Shown here: piece after piece, positions 34,253 to 42,916 of the stretch
Position numbering within the stretch: position 1 is the stretch's first letter
Layout: each line of letters begins with the position of its first letter
NCBI RefSeq assembly: GCF_030296775.1
Contig: NZ_AP027742.1
Coordinates: 1,922,001 to 1,986,000 of the forward strand
Direction: 5' to 3'
Length of the DNA: 64,000 nucleotides
Source of the DNA: Claveliimonas bilis
GTDB lineage: Bacteria; Bacillota; Clostridia; Lachnospirales; Lachnospiraceae
Made by a program: the position numbers and the translations under genes
The notes under the pieces: model-generated
The model's database searches: none
Seen by the model: only the letters and a program-made list of their open reading frames with translations
Told to the model about the DNA's origin: nothing

Positions 34253-35050
34253 TTAAACAGTAACAATATCAGAGACCGCATCCCGTCTGGCTACCATTAA
34301 AGGAATGTCTTCTCCCCTGTATGGGTTGTCCCCCACGGTCACTTCAAGCTTCACCGTTTCATAAGCCAGCTCTGCGTAATTATTTTCCTTGCTTAAATGC
34401 CCCAAAACGACCTGTTTTAGATTGTCGTGGAGAATATCACACAAAAGTCTTCCGGACACTTCGTTGGATAAATGGCCCTTTTCCCCCATAACCCTTCGTT
34501 TCAGTGGATAGGGGTAAGGCCCGACCTCCAGCATATGGATATCATGATTTGCCTCCAAAAGCACAGCGTCCAGTCCTTTCAGATTGTCTACTGTATAATC
34601 ATCATAAACGCCCAGATCAGTAGCCACAGCCACAGACCGTTTGCCACATGCGATCCGGTATCCGGATGGTTCATAAGCATCATGAGAAATTGCAAACGGA
34701 TGAATGGTCAGATCTCCCAGAAGAAAATCGGTATCAATTTCAATTTCATGAAGGAGCCCGTCCGGCATCTTCCCCAGGCTTTTGTATTCCCGTATCCCCT
34801 TTAGTGTTCCTTTCGTTGCATACACCGGAATACCATATTTACGGCTGAAAACCCCCAGCCCTTGTATATGATCGGAATGTTCATGCGTGATCAAAATGCC
34901 AGAGAGCTCTTCACCCTTCATTCCCAGTGTATGTAATCCTTCATCAATCCGTTTTTTGCTGATTCCTGTATCCACAAGCAGGTGGGTATGATCGCTCCCC
35001 ACATAAATACAGTTTCCGCTGCTTCCGCTTGCTATGCTGCATAATCTCAT
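34253..35050 (-). CDS. WalJ/YycJ-like metallo-beta-lactamase-fold hydrolase
   Basis: The 265-residue protein has the MBL fold: SIASGSSGNCIYVG at the N-terminus, the metal motif THEHSDHIQGL (HxHxDH), further His in ISHDAYEP, Asp in ATDLGVYDD, and a last His in LGHLSKENN. This pattern fits YycJ/WalJ proteins, 5' exonuclease-like enzymes often near walRK, though no walRK is present. The position between coaE and degV suggests a polA-coaE-walJ-degV run. The exact substrate is unknown. Confidence 0.87.
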   Translation of the reverse strand: MRLCSIASGSSGNCIYVGSDHTHLLVDTGISKKRIDEGLHTLGMKGEELSGILITHEHSDHIQGLGVFSRKYGIPVYATKGTLKGIREYKSLGKMPDGLLHEIEIDTDFLLGDLTIHPFAISHDAYEPSGYRIACGKRSVAVATDLGVYDDYTVDNLKGLDAVLLEANHDIHMLEVGPYPYPLKRRVMGEKGHLSNEVSGRLLCDILHDNLKQVVLGHLSKENNYAELAYETVKLEVTVGDNPYRGEDIPLMVARRDAVSDIVTV

Positions 35051-35096
35051 ATTCTCTTCTCCTAATTTTGGTTTTTTGCATCAGTATACGCCAATG

Positions 35097-35702
35097 CTAT
35101 CCCTTTTTCAGGCCTAATTGCGTCATAATATCATCAATCTGCTGGCATGCTTCCTCAAAGGAGTTGCAATTATCAATCGCCCGGTCACAATGCTCAAAAA
35201 AGACAGATGAGGGAAGCTGGGAAGAAAAGATCCCCTGAATCTTCTTCTCATCATATCCTCTGGATGCGATCAGACGCTTTTTCCTCGTTTCATCATCCGT
35301 ATAAATGTACCATAGTTCATCGCAAAAAGCATCATAATGGTCTTCAATAAGAAGAGCCGCCTCAAGCACAAACACAGGACTTTCCTTTTTCTCTTCCCGG
35401 CGGATCTGTTCTTTTATTTTTTCTTTGACCGCCGGATGGACGATTTCATTAAGGATCCGGAGTTCTGCAGGATTTGAAAAAACAATCCCGGCAAGGCGAG
35501 ATCGATTCAGCCTGCCTTCCTCGTCCAGGATCCCTTCTCCGAAATGCTCTACAATCCTTTTATAGCATTTCGTTCCCTTTCTCTGCAGGCGCTTTGCCAC
35601 TTCGTCTGCCTGACAGCAGACCGCTCCATAGGATTCTTTCAGATAATCCAATACAAGACTTTTTCCTGTTCCGATTCCACCGGTAATTCCAATTATTTTC
35701 AT
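35097..35702 (-). CDS. coaE: Dephospho-CoA kinase
   Basis: The 201-residue kinase does the last step of coenzyme A synthesis. It starts MKIIGITGGIGTGKSLV, with the P-loop GGIGTGKS, and contains the CoaE marks QADEVAKRL and VHPAVKEKI, and a later RLIASRGYDEKK lid region. ATG 35702 is chosen over the open frame that extends 24 codons into the polA end, because the family starts here and AGAGGTG lies eight bases upstream. It follows polA by 13 bases; polA-coaE is a common pair in Firmicutes. Confidence 0.94.
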   Translation of the reverse strand: MKIIGITGGIGTGKSLVLDYLKESYGAVCCQADEVAKRLQRKGTKCYKRIVEHFGEGILDEEGRLNRSRLAGIVFSNPAELRILNEIVHPAVKEKIKEQIRREEKKESPVFVLEAALLIEDHYDAFCDELWYIYTDDETRKKRLIASRGYDEKKIQGIFSSQLPSSVFFEHCDRAIDNCNSFEEACQQIDDIMTQLGLKKG

Positions 35703-35715
35703 CTTACTCGCACCT

Positions 35716-38328
35716 CTATTTTGCCTCATACCAGCTTTTTCCGGTATGCATATCAATTTCCAGCGGTACCGCAAGGGATGCCGCCTGCTCCATTTCTTCC
35801 TTCAGTATCTTTTTGACTTCTTCTGCCTCACTCTCCCAGGCTTCCACCAAAAGTTCATCATGCACCTGCAAAACAAGCCGGGATTTCATATTCCCGGATT
35901 TCAGCCGGTCATTTACACCGATCATGGCAATTTTCATAATATCCGCCGCCGTTCCCTGGATAGGTGAGTTCATTGCCACCCTCTCTCCAAAGGAACGCTG
36001 CATGAAATTGCTGGAAGAAAGTTCCGGCACAGGCCTTCTCCTTCCAAAAAGAGTGACGGCATATCCTTTGTCTTTTGCCTGTTTCACAGCATCATCCAGG
36101 AAAATTTTGATTCCCGGATAAGTGTGAAAATATTGTTCTATATACTGTGCCGCTTCTTTCCGCGTAATGCTCAGATCCTGGCTTAACCCAAAAGAGCTGA
36201 TTCCATATACAATCCCAAAATTGACTGCCTTGGCATTTCTTCTCTGGAGATCCGTCACCTGGTCAAAAGGGGTATGGAATACCTGGGAAGCGGTAATTCT
36301 GTGGATATCCTTTTCCTCTCTGTAAGCCTCAATAAGCTGCTTATCCCCCGAACAATGGGCCAGCACTCTAAGTTCAATCTGGGAATAGTCTGCATCCACA
36401 AAGACAAATCCCTCTTCCGGAACAAATACTTTCCTTATCAGCCTTCCCAGCTCCATCCGAACCGGAATGTTCTGTAGATTCGGTTCAGTACTGCTGATCC
36501 GCCCGGTCGCTGTAATGGTCTGATTAAATTTCCCGTGAATCCTTCCATCTTCCGAGATAAAGGCTGCAAGGCCGTCGGCGTAGGTGGATTTCAGTTTTGC
36601 CAGTTGCCTGTATTCCAGGATTTTAGCTACAACAGGATAATCCGGCGCCAGCTTTTCCAGCACATCCGCTGCAGTAGAATATCCGGTTTTTGTCTTCTTT
36701 CCGCCTTTAAGTCCCATTTTTTCAAAAAGGATGACTCCAAGCTGTTTCGGAGAATTAATGTTGAACTCTTCTCCCGCCTCCTGCCAGATTTCCTGTTCCA
36801 GCCTGCTGATCTGAACTGCAAGTCTGTTTCCGTAATCTTTCAGTTCGTCCGCTTCTACCCGGACTCCATTTTGTTCCATATCAAAAAGCGTAAATACAAG
36901 CGGCATTTCTATTTCTTTGAAAAGCTTCCACATTCCCGCCTCTTCCAGCTTATCCTGTAAAGGAGCAGCTGACGCATAGGCGGTATAAGCTTCATAGCAT
37001 GCTTTCTTTTCATCTTCCATCTTCTCTTCCAAAAGAAGATCCAGCTGTTCTCTTGCCACATCCTCAAATCCATAATCATTTTTAAGAGGATTCAAAAGAT
37101 ATGCTGCAATAATCCCGTCGAAACAATTGTCTTTGACAGATGGCGTAAAATATTTCATTGTTTCTTTCAGATGAAAGACAGACAACGTCTTCGGGCCGGC
37201 AGATAATTTTTCCAGTTTCTCCAGGAGTTCCGCTATCTCCATCTTCTCTTCCGGAATACAGTAAATTTCCTTTTCTCCGAAGCAAAGAGCAACTCCTCCA
37301 ATCCGTGCCTCTCCTGCAAAAAGCGGAAGTGCCTCTGCTGTTCTCCGAAAGACAGCCACACCCAGAGTTTCTGCTTCCGACGCTTCTTCGAGAATGCGTT
37401 CCGCCTCCTCGCGGCTTCCGGCAGTCCGGAAGGAATCTTCCACCGCATGGGAAGGGCCTTTCACCTCAAAACGGCTCAAAAGATTTTTGAACTGCAGTTT
37501 CTGAAAAAGGGTATATGCCTCTTCCGTGAAAATATTTCCAAGTCTTGCGCTTTCAATATCATAATCCAGCGATGCATCTACACAGATTGCTGCCAGCTTC
37601 TTGCTCATCACTGCCATATCCCAGTATTCTACAATAGCTTTGGATGCACGGGGCGGCTTCAGCTCCCCGGCATGCTGGTACGCGTTTTCTATACTGTGGT
37701 ATTCTGTAATGATCTTCGCCGCAGTTTTCTCCCCAATTCCGGGAACTCCGGGAATATTATCTGAGGTATCTCCCATAAGCGCTTTCATATCAATAAATTC
37801 CAGAGGAGTCACCTGATAACGCTCTTTTACATCAGCCGCATAATAGTCCTCCACTTCTGTTCTTCCCTGCTTCGTCTTAGGGATACGGATCTTTACCTTG
37901 TCCGTGGCAAGCTGCAGAAGATCCCGATCTCCGCTGATGATGGTCACATCCATGCCTTCGCTCTCACATCGTTTTGAGAGCGTCCCCAGAAGATCATCCG
38001 CTTCCAGGCCTTCCTGTTCTATGATCCTGATTCCCATGGACCGGAGGACTTCCTTCATTACAGGGACCTGCTGTCGCAGCTCGTCCGCCATAGGTTTTCT
38101 TGTCCCTTTATATTCTTCATACATTTGATGCCGGAAGGTTGGCGCATGTACATCAAAAGCTACCGTAAGATACTCCGGCTTCTCCTCATCCAGCAGTTTT
38201 AACATAATGTTAAGGAAACCGTAAATGGCATTCGTATGAAGTCCCTCCGAATTTGTAAGATCCGGAAGGCCAAAAAAGGCTCTGTTCAAAATACTGTGTC
38301 CGTCAATCAATACAATTTTTTCCGCCAT
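35716..38328 (-). CDS. polA: DNA polymerase I with degenerate proofreading domain
   Basis: The 870-residue enzyme has a 5' nuclease domain (about 1-290: LIDGHSILNRAFFGLP, ISGDRDLLQLATDKV, GVPGIGEKTA), a 3'-5' exonuclease-fold domain (about 300-470) and the polymerase domain (about 480-870). Motif A is VDADYSQIELRVLAHCSGD and motif C VLQVHDELLVEA. The proofreading domain lacks the metal-binding Asp-x-Glu at its expected start (the segment reads LGVAVFRRTAEALPL), so proofreading is probably lost, as in several Gram-positive PolA proteins. ATG 38328 is chosen since GGAG lies seven bases upstream; the frame extends 15 codons further. Confidence 0.95.
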   Translation of the reverse strand: MAEKIVLIDGHSILNRAFFGLPDLTNSEGLHTNAIYGFLNIMLKLLDEEKPEYLTVAFDVHAPTFRHQMYEEYKGTRKPMADELRQQVPVMKEVLRSMGIRIIEQEGLEADDLLGTLSKRCESEGMDVTIISGDRDLLQLATDKVKIRIPKTKQGRTEVEDYYAADVKERYQVTPLEFIDMKALMGDTSDNIPGVPGIGEKTAAKIITEYHSIENAYQHAGELKPPRASKAIVEYWDMAVMSKKLAAICVDASLDYDIESARLGNIFTEEAYTLFQKLQFKNLLSRFEVKGPSHAVEDSFRTAGSREEAERILEEASEAETLGVAVFRRTAEALPLFAGEARIGGVALCFGEKEIYCIPEEKMEIAELLEKLEKLSAGPKTLSVFHLKETMKYFTPSVKDNCFDGIIAAYLLNPLKNDYGFEDVAREQLDLLLEEKMEDEKKACYEAYTAYASAAPLQDKLEEAGMWKLFKEIEMPLVFTLFDMEQNGVRVEADELKDYGNRLAVQISRLEQEIWQEAGEEFNINSPKQLGVILFEKMGLKGGKKTKTGYSTAADVLEKLAPDYPVVAKILEYRQLAKLKSTYADGLAAFISEDGRIHGKFNQTITATGRISSTEPNLQNIPVRMELGRLIRKVFVPEEGFVFVDADYSQIELRVLAHCSGDKQLIEAYREEKDIHRITASQVFHTPFDQVTDLQRRNAKAVNFGIVYGISSFGLSQDLSITRKEAAQYIEQYFHTYPGIKIFLDDAVKQAKDKGYAVTLFGRRRPVPELSSSNFMQRSFGERVAMNSPIQGTAADIMKIAMIGVNDRLKSGNMKSRLVLQVHDELLVEAWESEAEEVKKILKEEMEQAASLAVPLEIDMHTGKSWYEAK

Positions 38329-38411
38329 ATTTTTTCTCCATCTTATAAAGCTACTGAATCTACTATACAACAATCTTTCCCATTTTAAAAGAAAAAATTT
38401 GTTGAAAAATC

Positions 38412-38440
38412 TTGTAATTCAAATATCAATATGCTATACT
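38412..38440 (+). promoter_or_regulatory. Promoter of tRNA-Leu
   Basis: TTGTAA (38412-38417), 17 bases, TATACT (38435-38440), 28 bases before the tRNA. Confidence 0.65.
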
Positions 38441-38468
38441 TACATTCGGTTCTTACAAAAGACCACCT

Positions 38469-38551
38469 GCGGATGTGGCGGAATGGCAGACGCACAAGAC
38501 TCAAAATCTTGCGGAGGTGACTTCGTGTGGGTTCAAGTCCCACCATCCGCA
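38469..38551 (+). tRNA. tRNA-Leu (anticodon CAA)
   Basis: An 83-base class II tRNA with acceptor GCGGATG/CATCCGC and discriminator A. The anticodon stem CAAGA/TCTTG encloses loop CTCAAAA, giving anticodon CAA (38502-38504), which reads UUG. A long variable arm (CGGAGGTGACTTCGT) and the T arm GTGGG-TTCAAGT-CCCAC complete the leucine pattern. The 3' CCA is not encoded. It is a single, isolated tRNA gene with its own promoter and terminator. Confidence 0.97.
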
Positions 38552-38574
38552 TCTTCTATTTTCAGACGCAAAAG

Positions 38575-38606
38575 TGCAGTTTTCTAAATCAGAAAACTGC
38601 ATTTTT
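38575..38606 (+). terminator. Intrinsic terminator after tRNA-Leu
   Basis: TGCAGTTTTCT, loop AAATC, AGAAAACTGCA, then TTTTT: a perfect 11-bp stem with U-run. Confidence 0.88.
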
Positions 38607-38655
38607 AATATACAAAAATAAAATTTGCAAAGATAGCATTATCTAAAGGAAAGGA

Positions 38656-39381
38656 ATGTCTCTTATGAACAGTAAAATAGCAGAAGCAATTAAACTAACC
38701 CGTCAGCCGGTGGCCGTATTTACATCAAAAGAAATCCCGGAAAATGCCATGCAGTTTCGAAAAGGCGTATGGGGATGTGTGATCGCCATGATGCATGCAG
38801 TCTCTAAAGGCAAAACAGCTGCATTTGACAGGGAAACCGTTGTCTGCGCGGGAGGAAAGGCGGGACTGGGTATTCGAAAGTTTGAGCTTGGAACCATTGA
38901 ATACTTTCTTTCCATCGGCGGAAAGGGACCGAAAAAAGGGGAATTTTATAAAAAAAGTCCGGACATTGCACGAAATTATATCGAAACAATGCCGGACATT
39001 GAAACAGATGAATATGTTATTATGAAACCTCTCAATGAATTAAAAGAAAATGAAACGCCGGAAATCGTCATTTTTCTGGTAAATGCCGACCAGCTTTCCG
39101 GTCTTGCAACATTGGCAAATTACGACCGGGAAACACAGGACAATGTGAAGCTTTCGTTTGGATCCGGATGCGCACAGTCAGTCCTTTACGGCCTTGATGC
39201 GGCACGGAACAATCCCACTGCCTGTTATATCGGTCTGACAGATCCTTCCGCCAGGAAATGTATACCAAGCGATCTCCTTTCCTTTACAATTCCTTTTCAT
39301 CGTTTTCTGGAGATGGAGGAATGTGTGGAAAGCAGCTTTTTTCACACAGATACCTGGAAGGTCATTGCAAGAAGAATCTAA
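38656..39381 (+). CDS. DUF169 family protein
   Basis: The 241-residue protein resembles the DUF169 family: an N-terminal KLTRQPVAVFTSKEIPEN, a Cys-containing WGCVIAMMHAVSKGKTAAF and VVCAGGKAGLG region, and a C-terminal LSFGSGCAQSVLYGLD. Function is unknown. The spaced Cys residues may bind a metal or cluster. No membrane segment or signal peptide is seen. ATG 38656 follows AAGGAAAGGA closely; ATG 38665, three codons later, is an alternative with better spacing. Its stop overlaps, tail to tail, that of the lipoprotein gene. Confidence 0.8.
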   Translation: MSLMNSKIAEAIKLTRQPVAVFTSKEIPENAMQFRKGVWGCVIAMMHAVSKGKTAAFDRETVVCAGGKAGLGIRKFELGTIEYFLSIGGKGPKKGEFYKKSPDIARNYIETMPDIETDEYVIMKPLNELKENETPEIVIFLVNADQLSGLATLANYDRETQDNVKLSFGSGCAQSVLYGLDAARNNPTACYIGLTDPSARKCIPSDLLSFTIPFHRFLEMEECVESSFFHTDTWKVIARRI

Positions 39382-40028
39382 AATCCTTCCGTCGGAAACA
39401 GAATTTGATCTAAAGCCGTCAGATCAGACTCCGCGACAGAATATACGTTGTCAGAATCAGCCGCTACATGAAGATCTACCTGCTGCGGCTCCCCGTAAGT
39501 GGGCGATTCCATCCGGCTTTGAAGCCCTTCATACATCTTTTGGAATACCATCTGATTAATTTCATCTTCTCCCGGGATCTGGGAAACATCGGTGATACCC
39601 GCCAGTTCTGCCTGCACTGCCTCTGTAACTTCAGCTTCCAAACCTTCAAAAGCTGTGAGCGGCTTTGCCGTAACAGCTACTGTGAAGCTTCCATCCTCTT
39701 CTTCTGTTACCTCTCCCACTTCATACTCCGCCAGCGCCAACATGTCTTTAAAAAGCTGGCGGTAGTTGTCCAGCAATTCGTCTGACAATCCTGCCGAATC
39801 ATAACCGGCAATGGTCATCATCTGATCAATATTGTTCTCATAAAGGTTTTCTGCTTCTTCCTTTGTGGAATCTGTCTGTTCCGTGTACTCGTCAAAATCC
39901 GCCTTATAACTGGCATCCAGAATCGATTGTGCATAAGTTCCAACTTCTTCCGGACTCATTTTGCAGGCTGTCAGCAGCATAACAGCCGCCGCCACGAGAA
40001 GACCAACTGCCTTTTTCCTTCTTTTCAT
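39378..40028 (-). CDS. Putative lipoprotein, DUF5105-like
   Basis: The 216-residue protein has a basic N-terminus and hydrophobic signal (KRRKKAVGLLVAAAVMLLTAC) with lipobox LTAC and Cys22, so it is anchored outside the membrane. The mature part is acidic and helical, with a VAVTAKPLTAF segment (about 120-130) and repeated Glu/Asp-rich stretches; it resembles clostridial DUF5105-type lipoproteins. No enzyme motif is visible. It has its own promoter and GGAGG. The last two bases of its stop lie in the stop of the DUF169 gene. Confidence 0.75.
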   Translation of the reverse strand: MKRRKKAVGLLVAAAVMLLTACKMSPEEVGTYAQSILDASYKADFDEYTEQTDSTKEEAENLYENNIDQMMTIAGYDSAGLSDELLDNYRQLFKDMLALAEYEVGEVTEEEDGSFTVAVTAKPLTAFEGLEAEVTEAVQAELAGITDVSQIPGEDEINQMVFQKMYEGLQSRMESPTYGEPQQVDLHVAADSDNVYSVAESDLTALDQILFPTEGF

Positions 40029-40060
40029 ACTTTTTCCTCCTCAATAAAGTAATTTTCTAT

Positions 40061-40089
40061 ATTTTACCTCATTAAGGACATATTATCAA
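40061..40089 (-). promoter_or_regulatory. Promoter of the lipoprotein gene
   Basis: Minus strand TTGATA (40089-40084), 17 bases, TAAAAT (40066-40061), directly after the lysA stop codon. Confidence 0.6.
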
Positions 40090-41361
40090 TTATTTCAGCA
40101 GTTTTTTCCCTATTTCAAAACAGTCAAATGTAGCGAAATAGTCTTTCGGCGTCTCTGCACGGCGGATCAGCTCTGTACTTCCATCTTCTTTTAAAAGTAC
40201 TTCTGCTGACTTCAGCTTTCCATTATAATTATATCCCATAGCAAAACCGTGTGCTCCGGTATCATGAATGACAAGCAAATCTCCGGCGTCAATTTTCGGC
40301 AAGTGCCGGTCGATCGCAAACTTATCGTTATTCTCGCAGAGGGATCCTGTCACATCATACAGATGATCGCATGGCTCATTTTCTTTTCCCATCACAGTGA
40401 TGTGGTGATAAGCGCCGTACATCGCCGGACGCATCAGATTCACCGCACACGCATCCACTCCGATATATTCTTTGTGAGTATGTTTTTCATGGATAGCCTT
40501 TGTCACCAGACAGCCATAGGGTCCCATCATAAATCTGCCAAGTTCCGTATAAATTGCCACATCACCCATTCCGGCAGGAACCAGCACCTCTTCGTACACC
40601 CGCCGCACGCCTTCTCCGATGGCGCGAATATCATTAGGCTCCTGATCCGGTTTATAAGGAATACCGATTCCGCCTGACAGATTAATAAATTTAATGTGTG
40701 CTCCGGTTTCCTTCTGAAGTTTCACTGCCAGTTCAAAAAGCACCTTTGCCAGCATCGGATAGTATTCATTTGTTACAGTATTGCTTGCAAGGAAAGCGTG
40801 AATGCCAAATTCTTTCGCACCTTTTTCCTTTAGGATCTTAAAGGCTTCAAAAATCTGCTCTGTTGTCATGCCATATTTTGCATCGCCCGGATTGTCCATA
40901 ATATCATTACTGATCTTAAACAAGCCTCCCGGATTGTATCTGCAGCTGATTGTCTCCGGTATGTACCCAATCGCCTTCTCCAGGAAATCAATGTGTGTGA
41001 TATCATCCAGATTGATGATCGCCCCAAGCTTTTCGGCCAATTTAAAATCTTCTGCCGGAGTATCATTGGAAGAAAACATAATATCGTCTCCTGTGGCTCC
41101 AATGGCTTCTGAAAGAAGCAGCTCTGTGTACGAGGAACAATCACATCCGCATCCATATTCTCTTAAAATCTGTATCAGGAAGGGATTAGGCGTTGCCTTT
41201 ACCGCAAAATACTCTTTGTATCCTTTATTCCACGCAAAAGCTTCCTTCAGCGCTTCCGCATTCTTTCGGATCCCTTTCTCGTCATAAAGATGAAAAGGAG
41301 TGGGATACTTCTTTACAATTTCATCCAGCTGTTCTTTTGTCACAAATGTCTCTTTTTTCAT
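40090..41361 (-). CDS. lysA: Diaminopimelate decarboxylase-like enzyme
   Basis: The 423-residue PLP enzyme is of the alanine-racemase-fold decarboxylase family. PLP Lys lies in YKEYFAVKATPNP (about residue 53), with CDCSSYTELLL, GGIGIPYKPDQ, TELGRFMMGPYG and VDACAVNLMRPAMYGAYHH following. LysA decarboxylates meso-diaminopimelate to lysine. The active-site Cys region here reads GSLCENNDKFA, as in LysA (usual GPLCES). Some changes from the classical family (CRYNPGGLFKISNDIMDN in place of the usual substrate loop) place it in a divergent clostridial subgroup, so another basic amino acid is possible. It follows pyk by 39 bases. Confidence 0.85.
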   Translation of the reverse strand: MKKETFVTKEQLDEIVKKYPTPFHLYDEKGIRKNAEALKEAFAWNKGYKEYFAVKATPNPFLIQILREYGCGCDCSSYTELLLSEAIGATGDDIMFSSNDTPAEDFKLAEKLGAIINLDDITHIDFLEKAIGYIPETISCRYNPGGLFKISNDIMDNPGDAKYGMTTEQIFEAFKILKEKGAKEFGIHAFLASNTVTNEYYPMLAKVLFELAVKLQKETGAHIKFINLSGGIGIPYKPDQEPNDIRAIGEGVRRVYEEVLVPAGMGDVAIYTELGRFMMGPYGCLVTKAIHEKHTHKEYIGVDACAVNLMRPAMYGAYHHITVMGKENEPCDHLYDVTGSLCENNDKFAIDRHLPKIDAGDLLVIHDTGAHGFAMGYNYNGKLKSAEVLLKEDGSTELIRRAETPKDYFATFDCFEIGKKLLK

Positions 41362-41400
41362 AGGTACGTTACTCCTTATATCTGTACAGATTTTAATTTA

Positions 41401-42867
41401 TTATTCAATCACAGCAATTCTCATCATATTGCTGACACCTTCTTTTGCACGGTTTACATTCGGGGAGGGAATGCCTGCTGTCAGCACCACAACATCTCCC
41501 GGATCAGCCATTTGCTTTGCACATACCAGCTCGATCGCCCCGGAACAAATATCCTCCGTCGTATTGAACTGAATAGATTTGATTGGCTTTACTCCCCAGT
41601 AAATCTGCATTCTGCGAAGAGAACGCTCATTAGGAGTCACGCCAATAATCGGCATTTTAGGCTTAAATTTAGAAACAACTCTGGTAGTAGCACCCGATAC
41701 AGACGGAGTGATGATACACTTCGCTCCCAGATTGTATGCTGTCGTAACAGAAGCATGGCCAATGGCACTGGAAATTCCTTTCATACGGTGTTCCTCTGCC
41801 TTTTTGAGCATAAGATCATAATCCAGATGCTCCTCTGTATTCTCCACAATATGCACCATCATCTGAAGCGCTTCTAATGGATATTTTCCCTGTGCAGTTT
41901 CTCCAGACAGCATGACTGCATCCGTTCCGTCATAAACTGCATTCGCCACATCCGTCACTTCTGCCCGTGTCGGACGAGGATTGCGGATCATGGAATCCAG
42001 CATCTGTGTTGCTGTAATAACCGGTTTATAATAATAATTACATTTCTGAATGATCATTTTCTGAAGATAAGGCACTTCCTCTGCCGGAATCTCCACGCCA
42101 AGATCTCCTCTGGCTACCATAATACCGTCTGCACAGCGAATGATCTCGTCAATATTCTTAATTCCTTCTGCATTTTCAATCTTTGCGATGATCGGAATGT
42201 ATGGAGCATCACATTCTTTCAGAAAAGCGCGGATCTCTACAATACACTCTGCATTGCGCACAAAGGATGCCGCAATAAAATCAATACCCTGTTCCACGCC
42301 GAAACGGATATCTTCTCTGTCCTTGTCTGTGATAGCCGGAAGTCTTACAGGCACATTAGGCACATTCACGCCCTTGCGCTCTCCCAACTCTCCTCCGTTC
42401 ACAATCTCGCAGACAATATCCGTTACTGTTTTGCTGATCACCCTAAGACCAATCAACCCGTCATCTATCAAGATCGTGCTTCCAACAGATACATCGTCTA
42501 CAAGTCCGCTATAGGAAATGGATACTTTCGTTTCATCCCCTGTAATATCCTCAGAGGTCAGTGTAAACTTTCTGCCTGTCTCCAGCATTACCTTTTTTCC
42601 ATCTTTCAGGATACCGGTACGGATCTCCGGACCTTTTGTATCCAGCAGGATCGCTGTTGGCATATGTTCTTCATCCCGGATACGCTTCAGCATATCCATT
42701 CTGCCCTTCTGTTCTTCATGACTTCCGTGTGAAAAATTGAATCTTGCAATATCCATCCCATTCTTCACAAGCGCTCTCATCAGATTTTCATCATTTGTGT
42801 TAGGTCCCATTGTACAGACTATTTTTGTTTTCTTTTTCTTCATTTTTTTCACCAATTCCTTTTTCAT
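41401..42867 (-). CDS. pyk: Pyruvate kinase
   Basis: The 488-residue enzyme makes pyruvate and ATP from phosphoenolpyruvate. Motifs: TKIVCTMGPNTND, ARFNFSHGSHEEQ, DTKGPEIRTG, the catalytic IAKIENAEGIKNIDEII, VARGDLGVEIP and TATQMLDSMIRNPRPTRAE. It ends after the allosteric domain (GDVVVLTAGIP) and lacks the extra PEP-utiliser domain of Bacillus enzymes. A second ATG at 42843 (GGTG six bases before it) is an equally good start and would give 480 residues. It is the middle gene of rhomboid-like - pyk - lysA, apart from the other glycolytic genes at 49-55 kb. Confidence 0.95.
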   Translation of the reverse strand: MKKELVKKMKKKKTKIVCTMGPNTNDENLMRALVKNGMDIARFNFSHGSHEEQKGRMDMLKRIRDEEHMPTAILLDTKGPEIRTGILKDGKKVMLETGRKFTLTSEDITGDETKVSISYSGLVDDVSVGSTILIDDGLIGLRVISKTVTDIVCEIVNGGELGERKGVNVPNVPVRLPAITDKDREDIRFGVEQGIDFIAASFVRNAECIVEIRAFLKECDAPYIPIIAKIENAEGIKNIDEIIRCADGIMVARGDLGVEIPAEEVPYLQKMIIQKCNYYYKPVITATQMLDSMIRNPRPTRAEVTDVANAVYDGTDAVMLSGETAQGKYPLEALQMMVHIVENTEEHLDYDLMLKKAEEHRMKGISSAIGHASVTTAYNLGAKCIITPSVSGATTRVVSKFKPKMPIIGVTPNERSLRRMQIYWGVKPIKSIQFNTTEDICSGAIELVCAKQMADPGDVVVLTAGIPSPNVNRAKEGVSNMMRIAVIE

Positions 42868-42916
42868 ATTTTTATTTCCAAAGTTTCAGGACAAATGCCC
42901 TGCTCTTTCCACGTTA

